Source: Cyclobacteriaceae bacterium
Lineage (GTDB): Bacteria; Bacteroidota; Bacteroidia; Cytophagales; Cyclobacteriaceae
Assembly (NCBI GenBank): GCA_016787645.1
Contig: JAEUUF010000013.1
Location: forward strand, 310,001-374,000
DNA length: 64,000 nucleotides
Reading direction: 5' to 3'
Shown here: piece after piece, positions 53,832-63,745 of the stretch
Layout of the letters: every line of letters starts with the position of its first letter
Position numbering within the stretch: position 1 is the stretch's first letter
The notes under the pieces: generated by a model
Databases searched by the model: none
Told to the model about the DNA's origin: nothing
The model's input: only the letters and a program-made list of their open reading frames with translations
Program-made: the position numbers and the translations under genes

Positions 53832-53971
53832 GATTTTCACTTTATTTATACGAAGGACACGGTGATGATCAGAAAGTTGCACCACCAAGGAATTCTTTAG
53901 CTGGGGTTGATTTCCGTAATATTTGTGCTAAATTCGGTACTTTCCAATCCTGACCAAAGCTAAAAACCGCT

Positions 53972-54364
53972 ATGATCAAAGAGCAATTGAACACCCTCAT
54001 CAACCTGGCCGCCAGCGACAAATTGATTGATGATCGTGAAGCCAAGACCATCCACATGATCGGGAAAGCCGGGGGTATCCCGAAAGAAGAGATTGATGAG
54101 ATGATGAAACGCCCCAAGCCCATTGGCGACCTGTCCACTTTAACGGAAGACCAGAAGTTTGAAAACCTTTACCAGCTTATTCAGCTTATGAAAAGCGATG
54201 GCCAGGTATTCAAAAGCGAGATCCATTTCTGCGAGGGCATTGCCGAGCGGCTTGGCTACCGGAAAGAAGTCATTAGCGAACTGGCTGCCAAGGTATATAG
54301 CGACCCCTCTATCACAGCCGACCGACGGGGACTCATGGCGCGGGCTCATAAGTTCCTAAAGTAG
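53972..54364 (+). CDS. TerB-like protein
   Basis: A 130-residue all-helical cytosolic protein with the TerB/DjlA-like pattern LINLAASDKLIDDREAKTIHMIG and KSDGQVFKSEIHFCEGIAERLGY, two acidic calcium/metal-binding-like helices repeated. TerB-like domains occur in tellurite resistance and stress proteins; no other ter gene is near, so the name should not be taken as a resistance claim. Confidence 0.85.
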   Translation: MIKEQLNTLINLAASDKLIDDREAKTIHMIGKAGGIPKEEIDEMMKRPKPIGDLSTLTEDQKFENLYQLIQLMKSDGQVFKSEIHFCEGIAERLGYRKEVISELAAKVYSDPSITADRRGLMARAHKFLK

Positions 54365-54394
54365 ATTTCCCGGATTCCTGGTTTACGGAATTGA

Positions 54395-56089
54395 TTATTT
54401 CTGAAAGACGGTCTTACCTCCGACAATCGTCTTCACAACCTGCGTATTGAGCAGTTGGCTTTCATCCACGGTCATGATGTCCTGTGAGAACACGGTGAAG
54501 TCTGCCAACTTTCCCTTGGCAATCGATCCTTTGATATTCTCTTCAAACGCTCCAAATGCCGCATCCAGGGTATAGGAACGTAATGCCTGTTCACGCGTCA
54601 TCTTTTCTTCAGGTTCATAGCCCCCTTCCGGTTCACCCTTCAACGTCTTTCGGGTAACGGAGGCGTAGAAACTTGCGATGGGTGTCAAGGGTTCCACCGG
54701 CGCATCGGTACCGTTAATCACTTTTGCTCCTGACTTGAGTAACGACTGCCACATGTATGCCCCCTCCTTGATCCGTTTCTCTCCCAGTCGCTCAATGGCC
54801 CAAGGCCGATCGGATGAAAGATGAACAGCCTGCATGGCCGGGATTACTCCCAATTTTCCAAACCGGGAGATATCATTGGGATGCAAGTGCTGCGCGTGTT
54901 CAATGCGAAAGCGATGATCCGTGATAGCTGGATTTTCCTTGAACGCGGTTTCATACCGGTCCAGTACTTCCTGGTTTGCCCGATCGCCAATGGCGTGTGA
55001 ACATACCTGGAATCCATACTTCAGCCCATCCCTAGAAGTTTTCAGCACACTGTCCATCGGGAAGGTTGCCATGCCCGAAAAATCAGGACGATCGGTATAG
55101 GGTTCAAGTAACCACGCACCTCTCGAACCTAACGCCCCATCACAATTCAGCTTGATGGCCCGCACAGTCACACCACGGGGATCAATCAGGGGTCCACGTT
55201 TGTACCATTCATAAATAAGATCACGGTCAAAACCAGTAATCATGACATACAAGCGACTCTTCAGTTTGCCTGCGGTGGCAAAAGATTGAAACAATTCGAT
55301 GCTTTCCCGTGAGGCGCCCGCATCATGGAAGCCGGTCAGTCCATTTCGCGCACAAGCGTCCATCGCCAGCTCCAGCGCTTTGGCGTTGCGCTCGGGCGTA
55401 TTCTTCGGGATAACCTTGGTGATGAGCGTCTGGGCCCGCTCGTTGAAGATCCCGGTGGGATTTCCATTCTTATCACGGATGATCTCTCCCCCTTCGTTGA
55501 GTTCGGAGGTGAGTTTTTCTACGGAAAGCGGATTCACTCCGGCCAACTGCATGGCCTTGGCATTGGCAAATCCTGCGTGCCCACTGGCATGACTCAGGTA
55601 GACCGGGTTGTTGGGACTAGCCGCGCTCAGGAGCTCATGCGTCTGGAACCCTTTCACCATCTTATCAGGCTTTGAATCCCATTTGTCCTGGTGCCAGCCA
55701 CGACCAAGGATCCATTGTCCGGGCTCTGCCTTGGCAACAGCCTCTTTCACTTTCTCCACCAACTCGTCGTAACTTTTCACCGACATAAGGTCGAGGTTCA
55801 TTTCATTGAAGCCTACACCCATTATATGACCGTGTGATTCAATGAATCCGGGGGTCATTGTGGCGCCACCAAGGTCCAGCACTTCCGTGGTCTCGCCTTT
55901 GTACTTCATGGTTTCTTCCAGCGTACCGGCAAACTGGATGGTGTCGCCTTTAACCGCCACAGCCTCCACGGTCGGTTGACTATCATCAGCCGTATAAATG
56001 GGTCCGCCGCGGATGATAAGGTCCGCGGGAATCGGCTTGGACTGGCAGCCCCAGGCCAGTGCTGCGGCGAAAATCAAATACTTTTTCAT
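54395..56089 (-). CDS. Amidohydrolase family lipoprotein (YtcJ-like)
   Basis: A 564-residue exported amidohydrolase. The signal peptide ends in lipobox AWGC (Cys15). The YtcJ-type metal-dependent hydrolase has the first metal pair in ESHGHI and further histidines in HAIGDRANQ and RIEHAQHL, and ends with a small beta domain. Substrates for this group are poorly known (N-acyl amides, formamides). A single gene on the minus strand. Confidence 0.92.
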   Translation of the reverse strand: MKKYLIFAAALAWGCQSKPIPADLIIRGGPIYTADDSQPTVEAVAVKGDTIQFAGTLEETMKYKGETTEVLDLGGATMTPGFIESHGHIMGVGFNEMNLDLMSVKSYDELVEKVKEAVAKAEPGQWILGRGWHQDKWDSKPDKMVKGFQTHELLSAASPNNPVYLSHASGHAGFANAKAMQLAGVNPLSVEKLTSELNEGGEIIRDKNGNPTGIFNERAQTLITKVIPKNTPERNAKALELAMDACARNGLTGFHDAGASRESIELFQSFATAGKLKSRLYVMITGFDRDLIYEWYKRGPLIDPRGVTVRAIKLNCDGALGSRGAWLLEPYTDRPDFSGMATFPMDSVLKTSRDGLKYGFQVCSHAIGDRANQEVLDRYETAFKENPAITDHRFRIEHAQHLHPNDISRFGKLGVIPAMQAVHLSSDRPWAIERLGEKRIKEGAYMWQSLLKSGAKVINGTDAPVEPLTPIASFYASVTRKTLKGEPEGGYEPEEKMTREQALRSYTLDAAFGAFEENIKGSIAKGKLADFTVFSQDIMTVDESQLLNTQVVKTIVGGKTVFQK

Positions 56090-56178
56090 TTCTAATCAAT
56101 AACAGGTTTACGTGCGGTGCCAATGTACAAGGATTGCCTTCATCTTCATACCGGAAAATGGTTCGGTGGGGCAAGTTC

Positions 56179-56204
56179 AAGTATCTTCGTCCCAAACGAT
56201 ACTT
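56179..56204 (+). other. Hairpin abutting the start codon of outer-membrane protein gene
   Basis: AAGTATC (56179-56185) and GATACTT (56198-56204) form a 7-bp stem with a 12-base loop that ends two bases before ATG 56207, covering the ribosome-binding region. Confidence 0.35.
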
Positions 56205-56206
56205 CC

Positions 56207-56905
56207 ATGAAGCGATTCATTTTTTTCTGCCTGCTGGTACTTGGTGCGGCCTCCGCCCAGGCGCAAAGTGTTGGCCTATCCTTTAGTTACTTTATTCCAA
56301 AGAATGGAGATTTCTCCACGCCGATCAGTCCATTCTCCATCCGCGGGATCGGGGTTGACCTCAATCGTTTCATCGCGCTCGAAACCGGTGCTTCATTGTA
56401 CCGGATGTCAGGGCTTAACATCAAGGACCTGCCGTTCGAGAGCTCTTCTTCACTGACGGGACCCAACTTCACCATTTTTATACCTGCTGAACTGGTTTTT
56501 CAGTTCAAAGGCAAAGGCGTGGAATTTGATATCAAAGGCGGAGGATTCTTCTTCTATGCCTTCGATCAACAGTTGAATTATGGCAACATGGACAAAGCCC
56601 TCCGGAAATACACGGGCCTGGATGTGGTCAACTCTCATTTTGATTTTGATAGTAAGCCTGGCTTTGGGTACACCGTAGGTTTTGAATTCAGTGTTGACGT
56701 CACCTCCCAGTGGGGCATCTCCCTGGAGACGAATTACCTAATGGGCGCGGCACCCATCCCCTTGACAGGAAGTTATTCGGGCGGCATGATCGGCGGCACC
56801 AACAGTACCGTTCAGGTAGACCCGGAACAGTACAAGAACGCCAAGGTGGATTTCACGGGCCTTGAATTTTCCATCGGGATTATGTTTAAGACCGGCCGGC
56901 GGTAA
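56207..56905 (+). CDS. Outer-membrane beta-barrel-type protein
   Basis: A 232-residue exported protein: signal peptide (cut near AQAQS), then strands rich in aromatic and glycine residues (VGLSFSYFIPKNG, GVEFDIKGGGFFFYAFDQ, GYTVGFEFSVDVTSQWGISLETNYLMG) ending IGIMFKTGRR. It resembles small OmpA/OmpW-like barrel proteins of Bacteroidota; no family is assigned. ATG 56207 starts the signal peptide. It converges with the CapA-like gene (1-base gap). Confidence 0.82.
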   Translation: MKRFIFFCLLVLGAASAQAQSVGLSFSYFIPKNGDFSTPISPFSIRGIGVDLNRFIALETGASLYRMSGLNIKDLPFESSSSLTGPNFTIFIPAELVFQFKGKGVEFDIKGGGFFFYAFDQQLNYGNMDKALRKYTGLDVVNSHFDFDSKPGFGYTVGFEFSVDVTSQWGISLETNYLMGAAPIPLTGSYSGGMIGGTNSTVQVDPEQYKNAKVDFTGLEFSIGIMFKTGRR

Positions 56906-56906
56906 A

Positions 56907-58004
56907 TCATTTCTTTTTAGCCCGCTCCTTTACATTTATGTTTTCCCGCTGAAGAAAAGCCCGGGAATCATCAATGAATTCCTTCATCAACGTTCGTGAA
57001 ACAGACCCATGGACCTTTGCGGAGTCGACGCCGTCCGTTACCGGGATGAGTTGAAATGTTCTTCGGGTATCTGACGCCCTATACACCCACGACAGAGAAT
57101 AGTCTACATTCACCACGCGCGTTTCTGCAGCGCCCAGTTTCGCAGCCACCTTTTCAATGTCCACGTGAACCATGGCCCCGCCATTCCGGTACCGTGGCCG
57201 CTGACCGGAGATGAAATTCCCCAGAGAATACACAACCAACTGCCCTGCTTCCTGGTTCCAGATCATCGGCTGGATCACATGCGGATGAGAACCAATCACC
57301 ATCTTCGCCCCATGAGCGAGCGTAAAAGCCGCTACCCGCTTTTGCGCTTCATTGGGCAACTGTTGGTACTCGTCGCCCCAATGAAAGAAGACAATGGACA
57401 GGTCCGAGCCGGCTTGTGCGGCCCTGTGCAGGTCCTTGGTGATACGGGCTGTGTCAATCAGGTTTACGATGCTGGGTGATCGCACGGCAATCCCGTTGGT
57501 GCCATACGTATAATTAAGCAGGGCAATTTTTATTCCGTGCGCTTCCAGCATCAGGGGATAATCATTGAGGTACTCTACCGTATCAGCAAAGGTTCCGGTA
57601 TGCTTCATTCCGATGCTGTCCAGTAAGCGGATCGTACGCTCCAGTCCTTTCCGGCCACGATCCATGGAATGATTATTTGCGGTGACCAATACATCAAAGC
57701 CAGCATCCCGGAGTGCGGGCAGCAGCTCATCCGGAGCGCTGAATTGCGGGTAGCCGGTATAGGGCTTACCGCCCAATGTAAGTTCCAGGTTGCCGATAGT
57801 CAGATCCGGAGTGCTGAGGATTTCCTTGATTACTGCGAAGGTTTCCGAATAGGTGTAGGTTCCGGCTACCGGATCATAGGCTGACTTCATTTGTGACTCG
57901 TGCTGCATGATGTCACCAACAAAAAGCAAGGAGACAGCCGTTGTATCCTGGGCACGCAGGGGACTGATGATTGTAGAAAAAATAATGACCAGTATCTTCC
58001 TCAT
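56907..58004 (-). CDS. CapA-like metallophosphatase family protein
   Basis: A 365-residue exported protein of the CapA/PgsA family with a metallophosphatase-like fold: signal peptide MRKILVIIF..., LLFVGDIMQHE, TIGNLELTLG, TANNHSMDRG, FFHWGDEY and SHPHVIQP with metal-binding residues. Family members take part in poly-gamma-glutamate or capsule formation or are of unknown role; no pgs/cap genes are nearby. ATG 58004 overlaps the stop of the PdeM gene by ATGA. Confidence 0.9.
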   Translation of the reverse strand: MRKILVIIFSTIISPLRAQDTTAVSLLFVGDIMQHESQMKSAYDPVAGTYTYSETFAVIKEILSTPDLTIGNLELTLGGKPYTGYPQFSAPDELLPALRDAGFDVLVTANNHSMDRGRKGLERTIRLLDSIGMKHTGTFADTVEYLNDYPLMLEAHGIKIALLNYTYGTNGIAVRSPSIVNLIDTARITKDLHRAAQAGSDLSIVFFHWGDEYQQLPNEAQKRVAAFTLAHGAKMVIGSHPHVIQPMIWNQEAGQLVVYSLGNFISGQRPRYRNGGAMVHVDIEKVAAKLGAAETRVVNVDYSLSWVYRASDTRRTFQLIPVTDGVDSAKVHGSVSRTLMKEFIDDSRAFLQRENINVKERAKKK

Positions 58005-58699
58005 GAAACTTCGGACGGGGAACGCAACGCAGGAGGTCGAAGTTCCATGATTTGGTTCTCGACGATGACATACACCGTATCCTGTTCTTCTGGTCGGATA
58101 ACCGCAAGGCCTGTGAACGTCCCGAACGCCGGGAGGATTAACTGGTTGGCGGATTGCCAAAAACAGGGCAGGGTGAGTGATTGCCTTCCTCTCCCCACCA
58201 GCCGGGCCGCGGGATGAAGATGACCGGCCAGGTTAATCTGCCCAGCGGGGATTGCGCGACGCTCCAGCGGTTCATGAGTAAACAACAACCCGTCGATGCG
58301 TTCCTGTTCCAGCACGCGTATACCCTTTCGCTCATATTGCTGATCGCTCAAAATATCATGATTACCATGGACCAATTCGAAGCTGCAGGCACTAAACTGT
58401 TTCACGATATGCCCGATCACTTCCCAATCATCATTGTATGCGCTGTGAAACAGGTCGCCAAGGAATAGCATACGCCTGGGTTCCCAGGCATTGATCAGGT
58501 CGATGAGTCGCTCTGCATTCCGGACATTGGCAGCCAGCGGAACGGGTAAACCCGACCGACGGAAATGATTTACCTTCCCAAAATGGAGATCGCCGGCCAC
58601 TAACGTTTTGGATTCCGGCAACCACAGGGCCCGGTCCGCAAGCAACAGCGCTGCCGTCTTTCCCATGTTTATTGCTACTGTCTTTGGTTTGTCCTGCAT
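58001..58699 (-). CDS. pdeM: Ligase-associated DNA damage response metallophosphoesterase PdeM
   Basis: A 232-residue calcineurin-like phosphoesterase with GDLHFGK, LGDLFHS, HGNHD and GHLHP motifs in order. Size and motif context match PdeM, a member of the LHR/PdeM/ligase DNA-repair gene set. The helicase of the set is nearby at 60304-62748, but the two are separated by an oppositely oriented phosphate permease. Its stop overlaps the CapA-like start (ATGA). Confidence 0.9.
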   Translation of the reverse strand: MQDKPKTVAINMGKTAALLLADRALWLPESKTLVAGDLHFGKVNHFRRSGLPVPLAANVRNAERLIDLINAWEPRRMLFLGDLFHSAYNDDWEVIGHIVKQFSACSFELVHGNHDILSDQQYERKGIRVLEQERIDGLLFTHEPLERRAIPAGQINLAGHLHPAARLVGRGRQSLTLPCFWQSANQLILPAFGTFTGLAVIRPEEQDTVYVIVENQIMELRPPALRSPSEVS

Positions 58700-58892
58700 A
58701 GCCTTATTCGTGCCCTCCAGCGAGTCCGGTTGAATGATTATCCACCGGCCAGTCAGTTCATCATTCCTGGTCCGAAAACGTCGTTTTTGAGGGCAAAATT
58801 TATTAACATTGGCTTAACATGGGCTCACCAAAGTCCCATTATCTTTCAAAAATTTTCTTGTACCACCCTCGATTGACCTAAGCTTTCCACCC

Positions 58893-60302
58893 ATGTTCGA
58901 CCTGGAACTATCGTATACACTTCTCCTTGTTGTTTGCCTCATCGCCGCCTGCGGATTTGAGTTCGTAAACGGCTTTCACGACACCGCCAACGCCGTTGCC
59001 ACGGTAATCTATACAAATTCCATGAAGCCGTGGGCTGCCGTAATCTGGTCGGGCCTTATGAATGCCCTTGGGGTATTCCTCGGTGGAATTTCCGTCGCCA
59101 TGGGAATTGTAAACCTCCTTCCGGTGGAGACGCTGATTGATCAGAACATCGCCCATAGCATTGCCATGATCGGGGCGCTGCTGATCAGCGCTATTTCCTG
59201 GAACCTGCTCACCTGGTATTTCGGCATCCCATGTTCAAGTTCCCACACGCTCATCGGTTCCATCCTGGGGGTCGGTATTGCCTATTCTTTTCTTCCCAAT
59301 GCCGCGGGTGCTGCGGTAAACTGGGGCAAGGCAACGGAAATTGGCATGTCACTGCTCATCTCCCCACTTTTTGGATTCAGTGTTACCATCGTTTTGATGT
59401 ACTTCCTGCGCGTGCTTACCAAGGGCAAGTCCTACGGCGAAGACATCTTCAAGGAACCAAAGAAGAATTCACCACCGCCACCCTGGATCCGGGGTACTCT
59501 CCTGCTTACTTGCACAGGCGTTAGTTTCTTCCATGGACAAAACGACGGCCAGAAAGGCGTGGGGCTGATCATGCTGATCCTCATTGGAATTGTACCTGGC
59601 TACTTTGCGCTTAACGCAGGTTTTGATACCACAAAGCTTTCGGAACCCTTGCACCGGCTTGAGACCGTGATCGCCAGCATCGATCCGACACCGTTGTCTC
59701 AATCCGACCGTGCATCGCTCCAGGAATCCAGGGACATAGATCTTCGCCTTCAGGAATCCATCGCCTCCAAGTCAGTCGATGGCATCCCCACCAAAGACCG
59801 CTTTGCCATTCGCAAAGACATCCTGGTGATGGATCGGCAGCTCAACAACCTGCTGAAGAAAGAAGAAGTTCGAATCAGTTCAAGTGATCGAACGATCATC
59901 AAAGACAACCTCAAGGCCGTGCGCAAAGTGACGGACTATTCACCCGGCTGGGTCATCCTGATGATTGCACTTTCGCTGGGATTGGGCACCATGATCGGGT
60001 GGAAGCGCATCGTTAAGACCATTGGTGAGAAGATCGGCAAAGAACATCTCACCTATGCCCAGGGGGCCAGCGCTGAGTTGGTGGCCGCCAGCACCATCGG
60101 CATGTCGAGCTACTTTGGCCTTCCGGTAAGTACCACACACGTGCTTTCTTCAGGTGTTGCCGGAAGCATGGTCGCCAGCAAAGGCGTCAAAAACCTTCAG
60201 CCGGATACAGTGCGAAATATTTTGCTTGCCTGGTTCCTTACCCTTCCGGTGGTGATGACGATGGCCGGTTCGTTGTTCCTCCTCTTCCGAAGCATTTTCT
60301 AG
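58893..60302 (+). CDS. pit: Inorganic phosphate transporter (PiT family)
   Basis: A 469-residue membrane protein of the PiT family. The two family repeats are GFEFVNGFHDTANAVATVIYTN near the N-terminus and AQGASAELVAASTIGMSSYFGLPVSTTHVLSSGV near the C-terminus. The long central loop (about residues 235-345) is hydrophilic and helical. It symports phosphate (or metal-phosphate) with H+ or Na+. No PhoU homologue is adjacent. It converges with the helicase gene (1-base gap). Confidence 0.94.
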   Translation: MFDLELSYTLLLVVCLIAACGFEFVNGFHDTANAVATVIYTNSMKPWAAVIWSGLMNALGVFLGGISVAMGIVNLLPVETLIDQNIAHSIAMIGALLISAISWNLLTWYFGIPCSSSHTLIGSILGVGIAYSFLPNAAGAAVNWGKATEIGMSLLISPLFGFSVTIVLMYFLRVLTKGKSYGEDIFKEPKKNSPPPPWIRGTLLLTCTGVSFFHGQNDGQKGVGLIMLILIGIVPGYFALNAGFDTTKLSEPLHRLETVIASIDPTPLSQSDRASLQESRDIDLRLQESIASKSVDGIPTKDRFAIRKDILVMDRQLNNLLKKEEVRISSSDRTIIKDNLKAVRKVTDYSPGWVILMIALSLGLGTMIGWKRIVKTIGEKIGKEHLTYAQGASAELVAASTIGMSSYFGLPVSTTHVLSSGVAGSMVASKGVKNLQPDTVRNILLAWFLTLPVVMTMAGSLFLLFRSIF

Positions 60303-60303
60303 C

Positions 60304-62748
60304 CTATTCTTTCTGCTCCCATTCCAGCGTCATCCGCTTGATGCGGTCTTCAAGCCGCTCGGAGGTGAGCCGGTCTCGGCTTAGCCGGTCGATCATGATC
60401 GGGAAGGCAAACGGTGTGGGGCGGACCGGTCGCCGGAGTACGATCTTTTGGTGCTTGATTCTTTCCAATGCCTTGCGCAATCGGGCCTCCTCCAGTTGGA
60501 AGTCCATCATTTCCTCGTAGGCCTGCAGAAGCAGGAGGTTGGCTGAATCGTATTCGTGAAATACGTTGAAGAAGAGCTGCGAAGAGGATTGCACATGCTT
60601 GTCACGAACGCGTTGCCCCGGGTAACCCTTGAAGATCAACCCGGCAATACTGGCGATGTCGCGGAATTTCCGGCGGGCCATCTCCACGGAATTGATGCTG
60701 GCCTGGATATCCTTGAGCAGTTCCTCCTCGCCCAGGACATTGGTCTCCAACGCCTCTTCAAACGGGATGGGCTGGTCAGAGAGCAGCTCAAACCCATAGT
60801 CGTTCATGGCGAGCGAAAAGGTGATGGGCATCAGGCGTGATATCCGGTAGGCCACCAGCGATGCCATGCCTTCGTGGACGAGCCGGCCCTCAAAGGGGTA
60901 CATGACCACATGATGCCCTTCCGCCGTCTCGAAATACTCAATCAGGAACTCATTCTTTCTCGGCAGGTGCGACAACTCTGCCTGCAGGTGAAGCAGGGGT
61001 CGCAGAAAAATCATTTCTTCGTCCGTTTCCTTTCCTTCCGCGGCTGCGTTTATCTTTCGGCGGATCATTTCACTGAGTTGGGAAGACAGCGCCATCCTCC
61101 CACCCTGCCACGAAGGAACACGACCTGACTTTCGCTTGGTGTTTCGGACAAGAGCTTCCATGTCTTTAACCCGAACCAGTTCGAGCTTTCTTCCCGCAAA
61201 CCAGAAAACATCTCCGGGGTTCAATTGCGCAATGAAGTACTCTTCAATGGTACCCAGGTTCTTGCCCGACGTATAGCGAACTAACATGGACGCGTCGCTG
61301 ACGATCGTGCCAATCGAGAGCCGATGACGCAAGGCGATCCGTCGGTTGGTAACGCGGTAAACGCCTTGTTCCATTTCTACTTTGCGGTATTCGTCATAGG
61401 CTGTCAACGACTCACCTCCTGTGGTGATAAAGTGAAGGGCCCAATGCCATTCATCCTCCGTGATCGACTGGAAACAATATGTGCTTCGCACTTCTTTGAG
61501 GATGTCTGCGGGTACAAACCCATCACCTGTGGCAAGCGTGACGAGGTATTGAACCAGGACATCAAATGAACGCAGATACGGAAGCCGGTCTTCGATCACT
61601 TTGTCGCGAACAGCTTCCCGGATAGCTGCCGCTTCAATCAATTCAAGTGAGTGGGTGGGCAGAAAATAGATGCGGCTCACGGCCCCGGGCCGGTGGCCGC
61701 TGCGTCCTGCACGCTGAAGAAATCGAGCCACACCTTTTGGACTACCCACCTGAATGATGGTCTCCACCGGCCGGAAGTCAACCCCAAGGTCGAGGCTGGA
61801 CGTGCAAATCACGGCTTTCAAGCCTCCTTCATGCAACTGCTCTTCAACCCATTGCCGGATTTCCTGGCTGATGGAACCATGATGCATAGCAATCTGGCCC
61901 GAGAGGTCGGGGGCGCGATCCAACATCTTCTGGTACCAGATTTCGGCGAAGCTTCGTGTGTTGGTGAATATCAAGGTGCTGGAACTCTGCCGCACCACTT
62001 CAATTGCTTTGTCGAGCAGACGGATACCGATATGTCCTGCCCATGGAAAGTTCTCCAGGTCATCCGGAAAGACGGAGATGATTTCCACCTGCTTTTCAAT
62101 ATTGGCCCGGATAACACAAGGATTGATTCTCTTTGCATCCGCACCCAACAACACCTCCAGCGACTGATCCATGTTGCCGATCGTCGCAGAGATACCCCAG
62201 GTTCGGAGGCTTGGGCAAATTGCCCTTAGGTGAGAAAGTGCCAATTCCATCTGCACCCCGCGCTTCGACCCCATCAGTTCGTGCCACTCATCTACGACGA
62301 TCGACTTCAATTCGGAGAAATACGCTGCACTCCCCTTCTGTGAAAGCAACTGGTGAAGGCTCTCGGGCGTGGTAATCAGTACGGCCGGGGGTTTTTCCTT
62401 TTGTTTCACCTTCTCCGACACTTTGGTATCACCGGTCCGGACACCAATCTTCCAGTTGGATCCTAGTCCTTCGGCCGCCGACTTTAATGCACCCTCTATC
62501 TCCTTGGACAAGGCACGGATGGGGGTAATCCAAATGGCCTGAACTTTCGTCGGTTTGGTTCCCAACCCCTCGAGCAAGATAGGCACCGCCAGTGAGTAGG
62601 TTTTGCCGCTGCCGGTGGGCGCATTCACCAGGCCAGATTTACCCACAGCGTATGCATCCCACGTTTCTTGCTGAAAAGCAAACGGTCTCCAGCCCCGGCT
62701 GTTGAACCAGGCAATGGCTTTTTGCTGCTGCTGCGATATTTTTTCCAC
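60304..62748 (-). CDS. Ligase-associated DEXH-box helicase (Lhr-like)
   Basis: An 814-residue SF2 helicase of the Lhr type used with a DNA ligase and PdeM. Motifs in order are NAPTGSGKT (Walker A), TTPESLHQLL, VVDEWHELMG (DEWH), ISATIGN, and in the second RecA domain FTNTRSFAE and RAGRSGHRPG. A long C-terminal domain follows. It is expected to unwind nucleic acids during repair; the ATP-dependent ligase and exonuclease genes of the usual four-gene set are not in the window. Confidence 0.94.
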   Translation of the reverse strand: MEKISQQQQKAIAWFNSRGWRPFAFQQETWDAYAVGKSGLVNAPTGSGKTYSLAVPILLEGLGTKPTKVQAIWITPIRALSKEIEGALKSAAEGLGSNWKIGVRTGDTKVSEKVKQKEKPPAVLITTPESLHQLLSQKGSAAYFSELKSIVVDEWHELMGSKRGVQMELALSHLRAICPSLRTWGISATIGNMDQSLEVLLGADAKRINPCVIRANIEKQVEIISVFPDDLENFPWAGHIGIRLLDKAIEVVRQSSSTLIFTNTRSFAEIWYQKMLDRAPDLSGQIAMHHGSISQEIRQWVEEQLHEGGLKAVICTSSLDLGVDFRPVETIIQVGSPKGVARFLQRAGRSGHRPGAVSRIYFLPTHSLELIEAAAIREAVRDKVIEDRLPYLRSFDVLVQYLVTLATGDGFVPADILKEVRSTYCFQSITEDEWHWALHFITTGGESLTAYDEYRKVEMEQGVYRVTNRRIALRHRLSIGTIVSDASMLVRYTSGKNLGTIEEYFIAQLNPGDVFWFAGRKLELVRVKDMEALVRNTKRKSGRVPSWQGGRMALSSQLSEMIRRKINAAAEGKETDEEMIFLRPLLHLQAELSHLPRKNEFLIEYFETAEGHHVVMYPFEGRLVHEGMASLVAYRISRLMPITFSLAMNDYGFELLSDQPIPFEEALETNVLGEEELLKDIQASINSVEMARRKFRDIASIAGLIFKGYPGQRVRDKHVQSSSQLFFNVFHEYDSANLLLLQAYEEMMDFQLEEARLRKALERIKHQKIVLRRPVRPTPFAFPIMIDRLSRDRLTSERLEDRIKRMTLEWEQKE

Positions 62749-62807
62749 CTGATATTGAACAAAACTCTCCCCGGGAAGTTAATATCCCTAAGATCGACCC
62801 CGAATCC

Positions 62808-63695
62808 ATGGCCCGATATTCTATCAAAGAACTGGAAGAACTCTCCGGGATCAAAGCCCATACGATTCGGATTTGGGAAAAGCGGTATGGGATCGTCTTA
62901 CCAAGCAGGACCGCCTCCAATATTCGCACCTATTCCGATGATGACCTGAAGAAGATCATTACCGTTTCACTGCTCAACAATCATGGCGTAAAGATCTCGA
63001 AGATTGCCAGCCTTTCACCAGCTGAAATGGCAAACCGGGTGACCGAATTGAGCCAGCATGAGAACTCCCCGGAACTGCACATCGACCGACTGGTAGTGGC
63101 TATGGTTGACCTGGACGAGGAAAAATTCGAGGGTATTCTTAATGAATTGATTGCCCGATTCGGCTTTGAAAGCGCCATCCTGGAAATCGTCTATCCTTTC
63201 CTCGAGAAGATCGGCGTGCTATGGTTAACCGGAAATATCACGCCGTTGCAGGAGCATTTTATCACCAACCTGCTTCGGCAAAAGATGCTGGTAGCCATCG
63301 ATGGACTGCCCCTGGCAACAAAAGCCGCCCCGCGCGTTATTCTCTTTCTTCCGGATGAAGAGCTTCATGAGCTTGGCCTCCTGTTCAGCTATTACCAGGT
63401 GAAGAAAGCCGGTTTTCGCTCTTATTACATGGGCCAGCGTGTTCCTTACCAGGATGTCTGCTGGTTTTGCGAGCACCATAAGCCGGTCGCCATGATTACG
63501 GCCATTACCACCTCGCCTTCACCTGCTTTTGTTGAACCTTACCTCCATCGCATCTGCAAGGATCATCCAGCGGTAACAGTGCTTGCCGGGGGGCATCAGT
63601 TGAAGAAAATGGCCCTCAGGATCCCGCAAAACCTTCATATCATTGAGGATGCCCGCCATTTGAAGACCCTGCTCCAGGGCCTTAAGTCCGTCTAG
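62808..63695 (+). CDS. MerR-type regulator with B12-binding domain (CarH/LitR-like)
   Basis: A 295-residue regulator. The N-terminal MerR helix-turn-helix is MARYSIKELEELSGIKAHTIRIWEKRYG. The middle B12-binding cap has W139-x9-E149-H150, the signature of light-sensing AdoCbl regulators. The C-terminal Rossmann part carries E185-x-H187-x-x-G190 in EELHELGLL, with His187 as the expected cobalt ligand. Such proteins repress carotenoid genes in the dark. It is followed by an ECF sigma gene, an order known upstream of carotenoid clusters in Bacteroidota; the crt genes would lie beyond the edge. Confidence 0.92.
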   Translation: MARYSIKELEELSGIKAHTIRIWEKRYGIVLPSRTASNIRTYSDDDLKKIITVSLLNNHGVKISKIASLSPAEMANRVTELSQHENSPELHIDRLVVAMVDLDEEKFEGILNELIARFGFESAILEIVYPFLEKIGVLWLTGNITPLQEHFITNLLRQKMLVAIDGLPLATKAAPRVILFLPDEELHELGLLFSYYQVKKAGFRSYYMGQRVPYQDVCWFCEHHKPVAMITAITTSPSPAFVEPYLHRICKDHPAVTVLAGGHQLKKMALRIPQNLHIIEDARHLKTLLQGLKSV

Positions 63696-63745
63696 CCAAA
63701 TTACGATTCCATTAAACAAAATAGCCATCCAAAGGCCTATTGACG

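Noticed and set aside
53908..53919. TGATTTCCGTAA upstream of the TerB-like gene as a box
   Set aside because: The right half is imperfect and the nearest TAnnTTTG-like sequence is 19 rather than 23-24 bases away.
53972..54364. Tellurite resistance function for the TerB-like gene
   Set aside because: TerB-like helices occur in many unrelated proteins, and no other ter genes are present.
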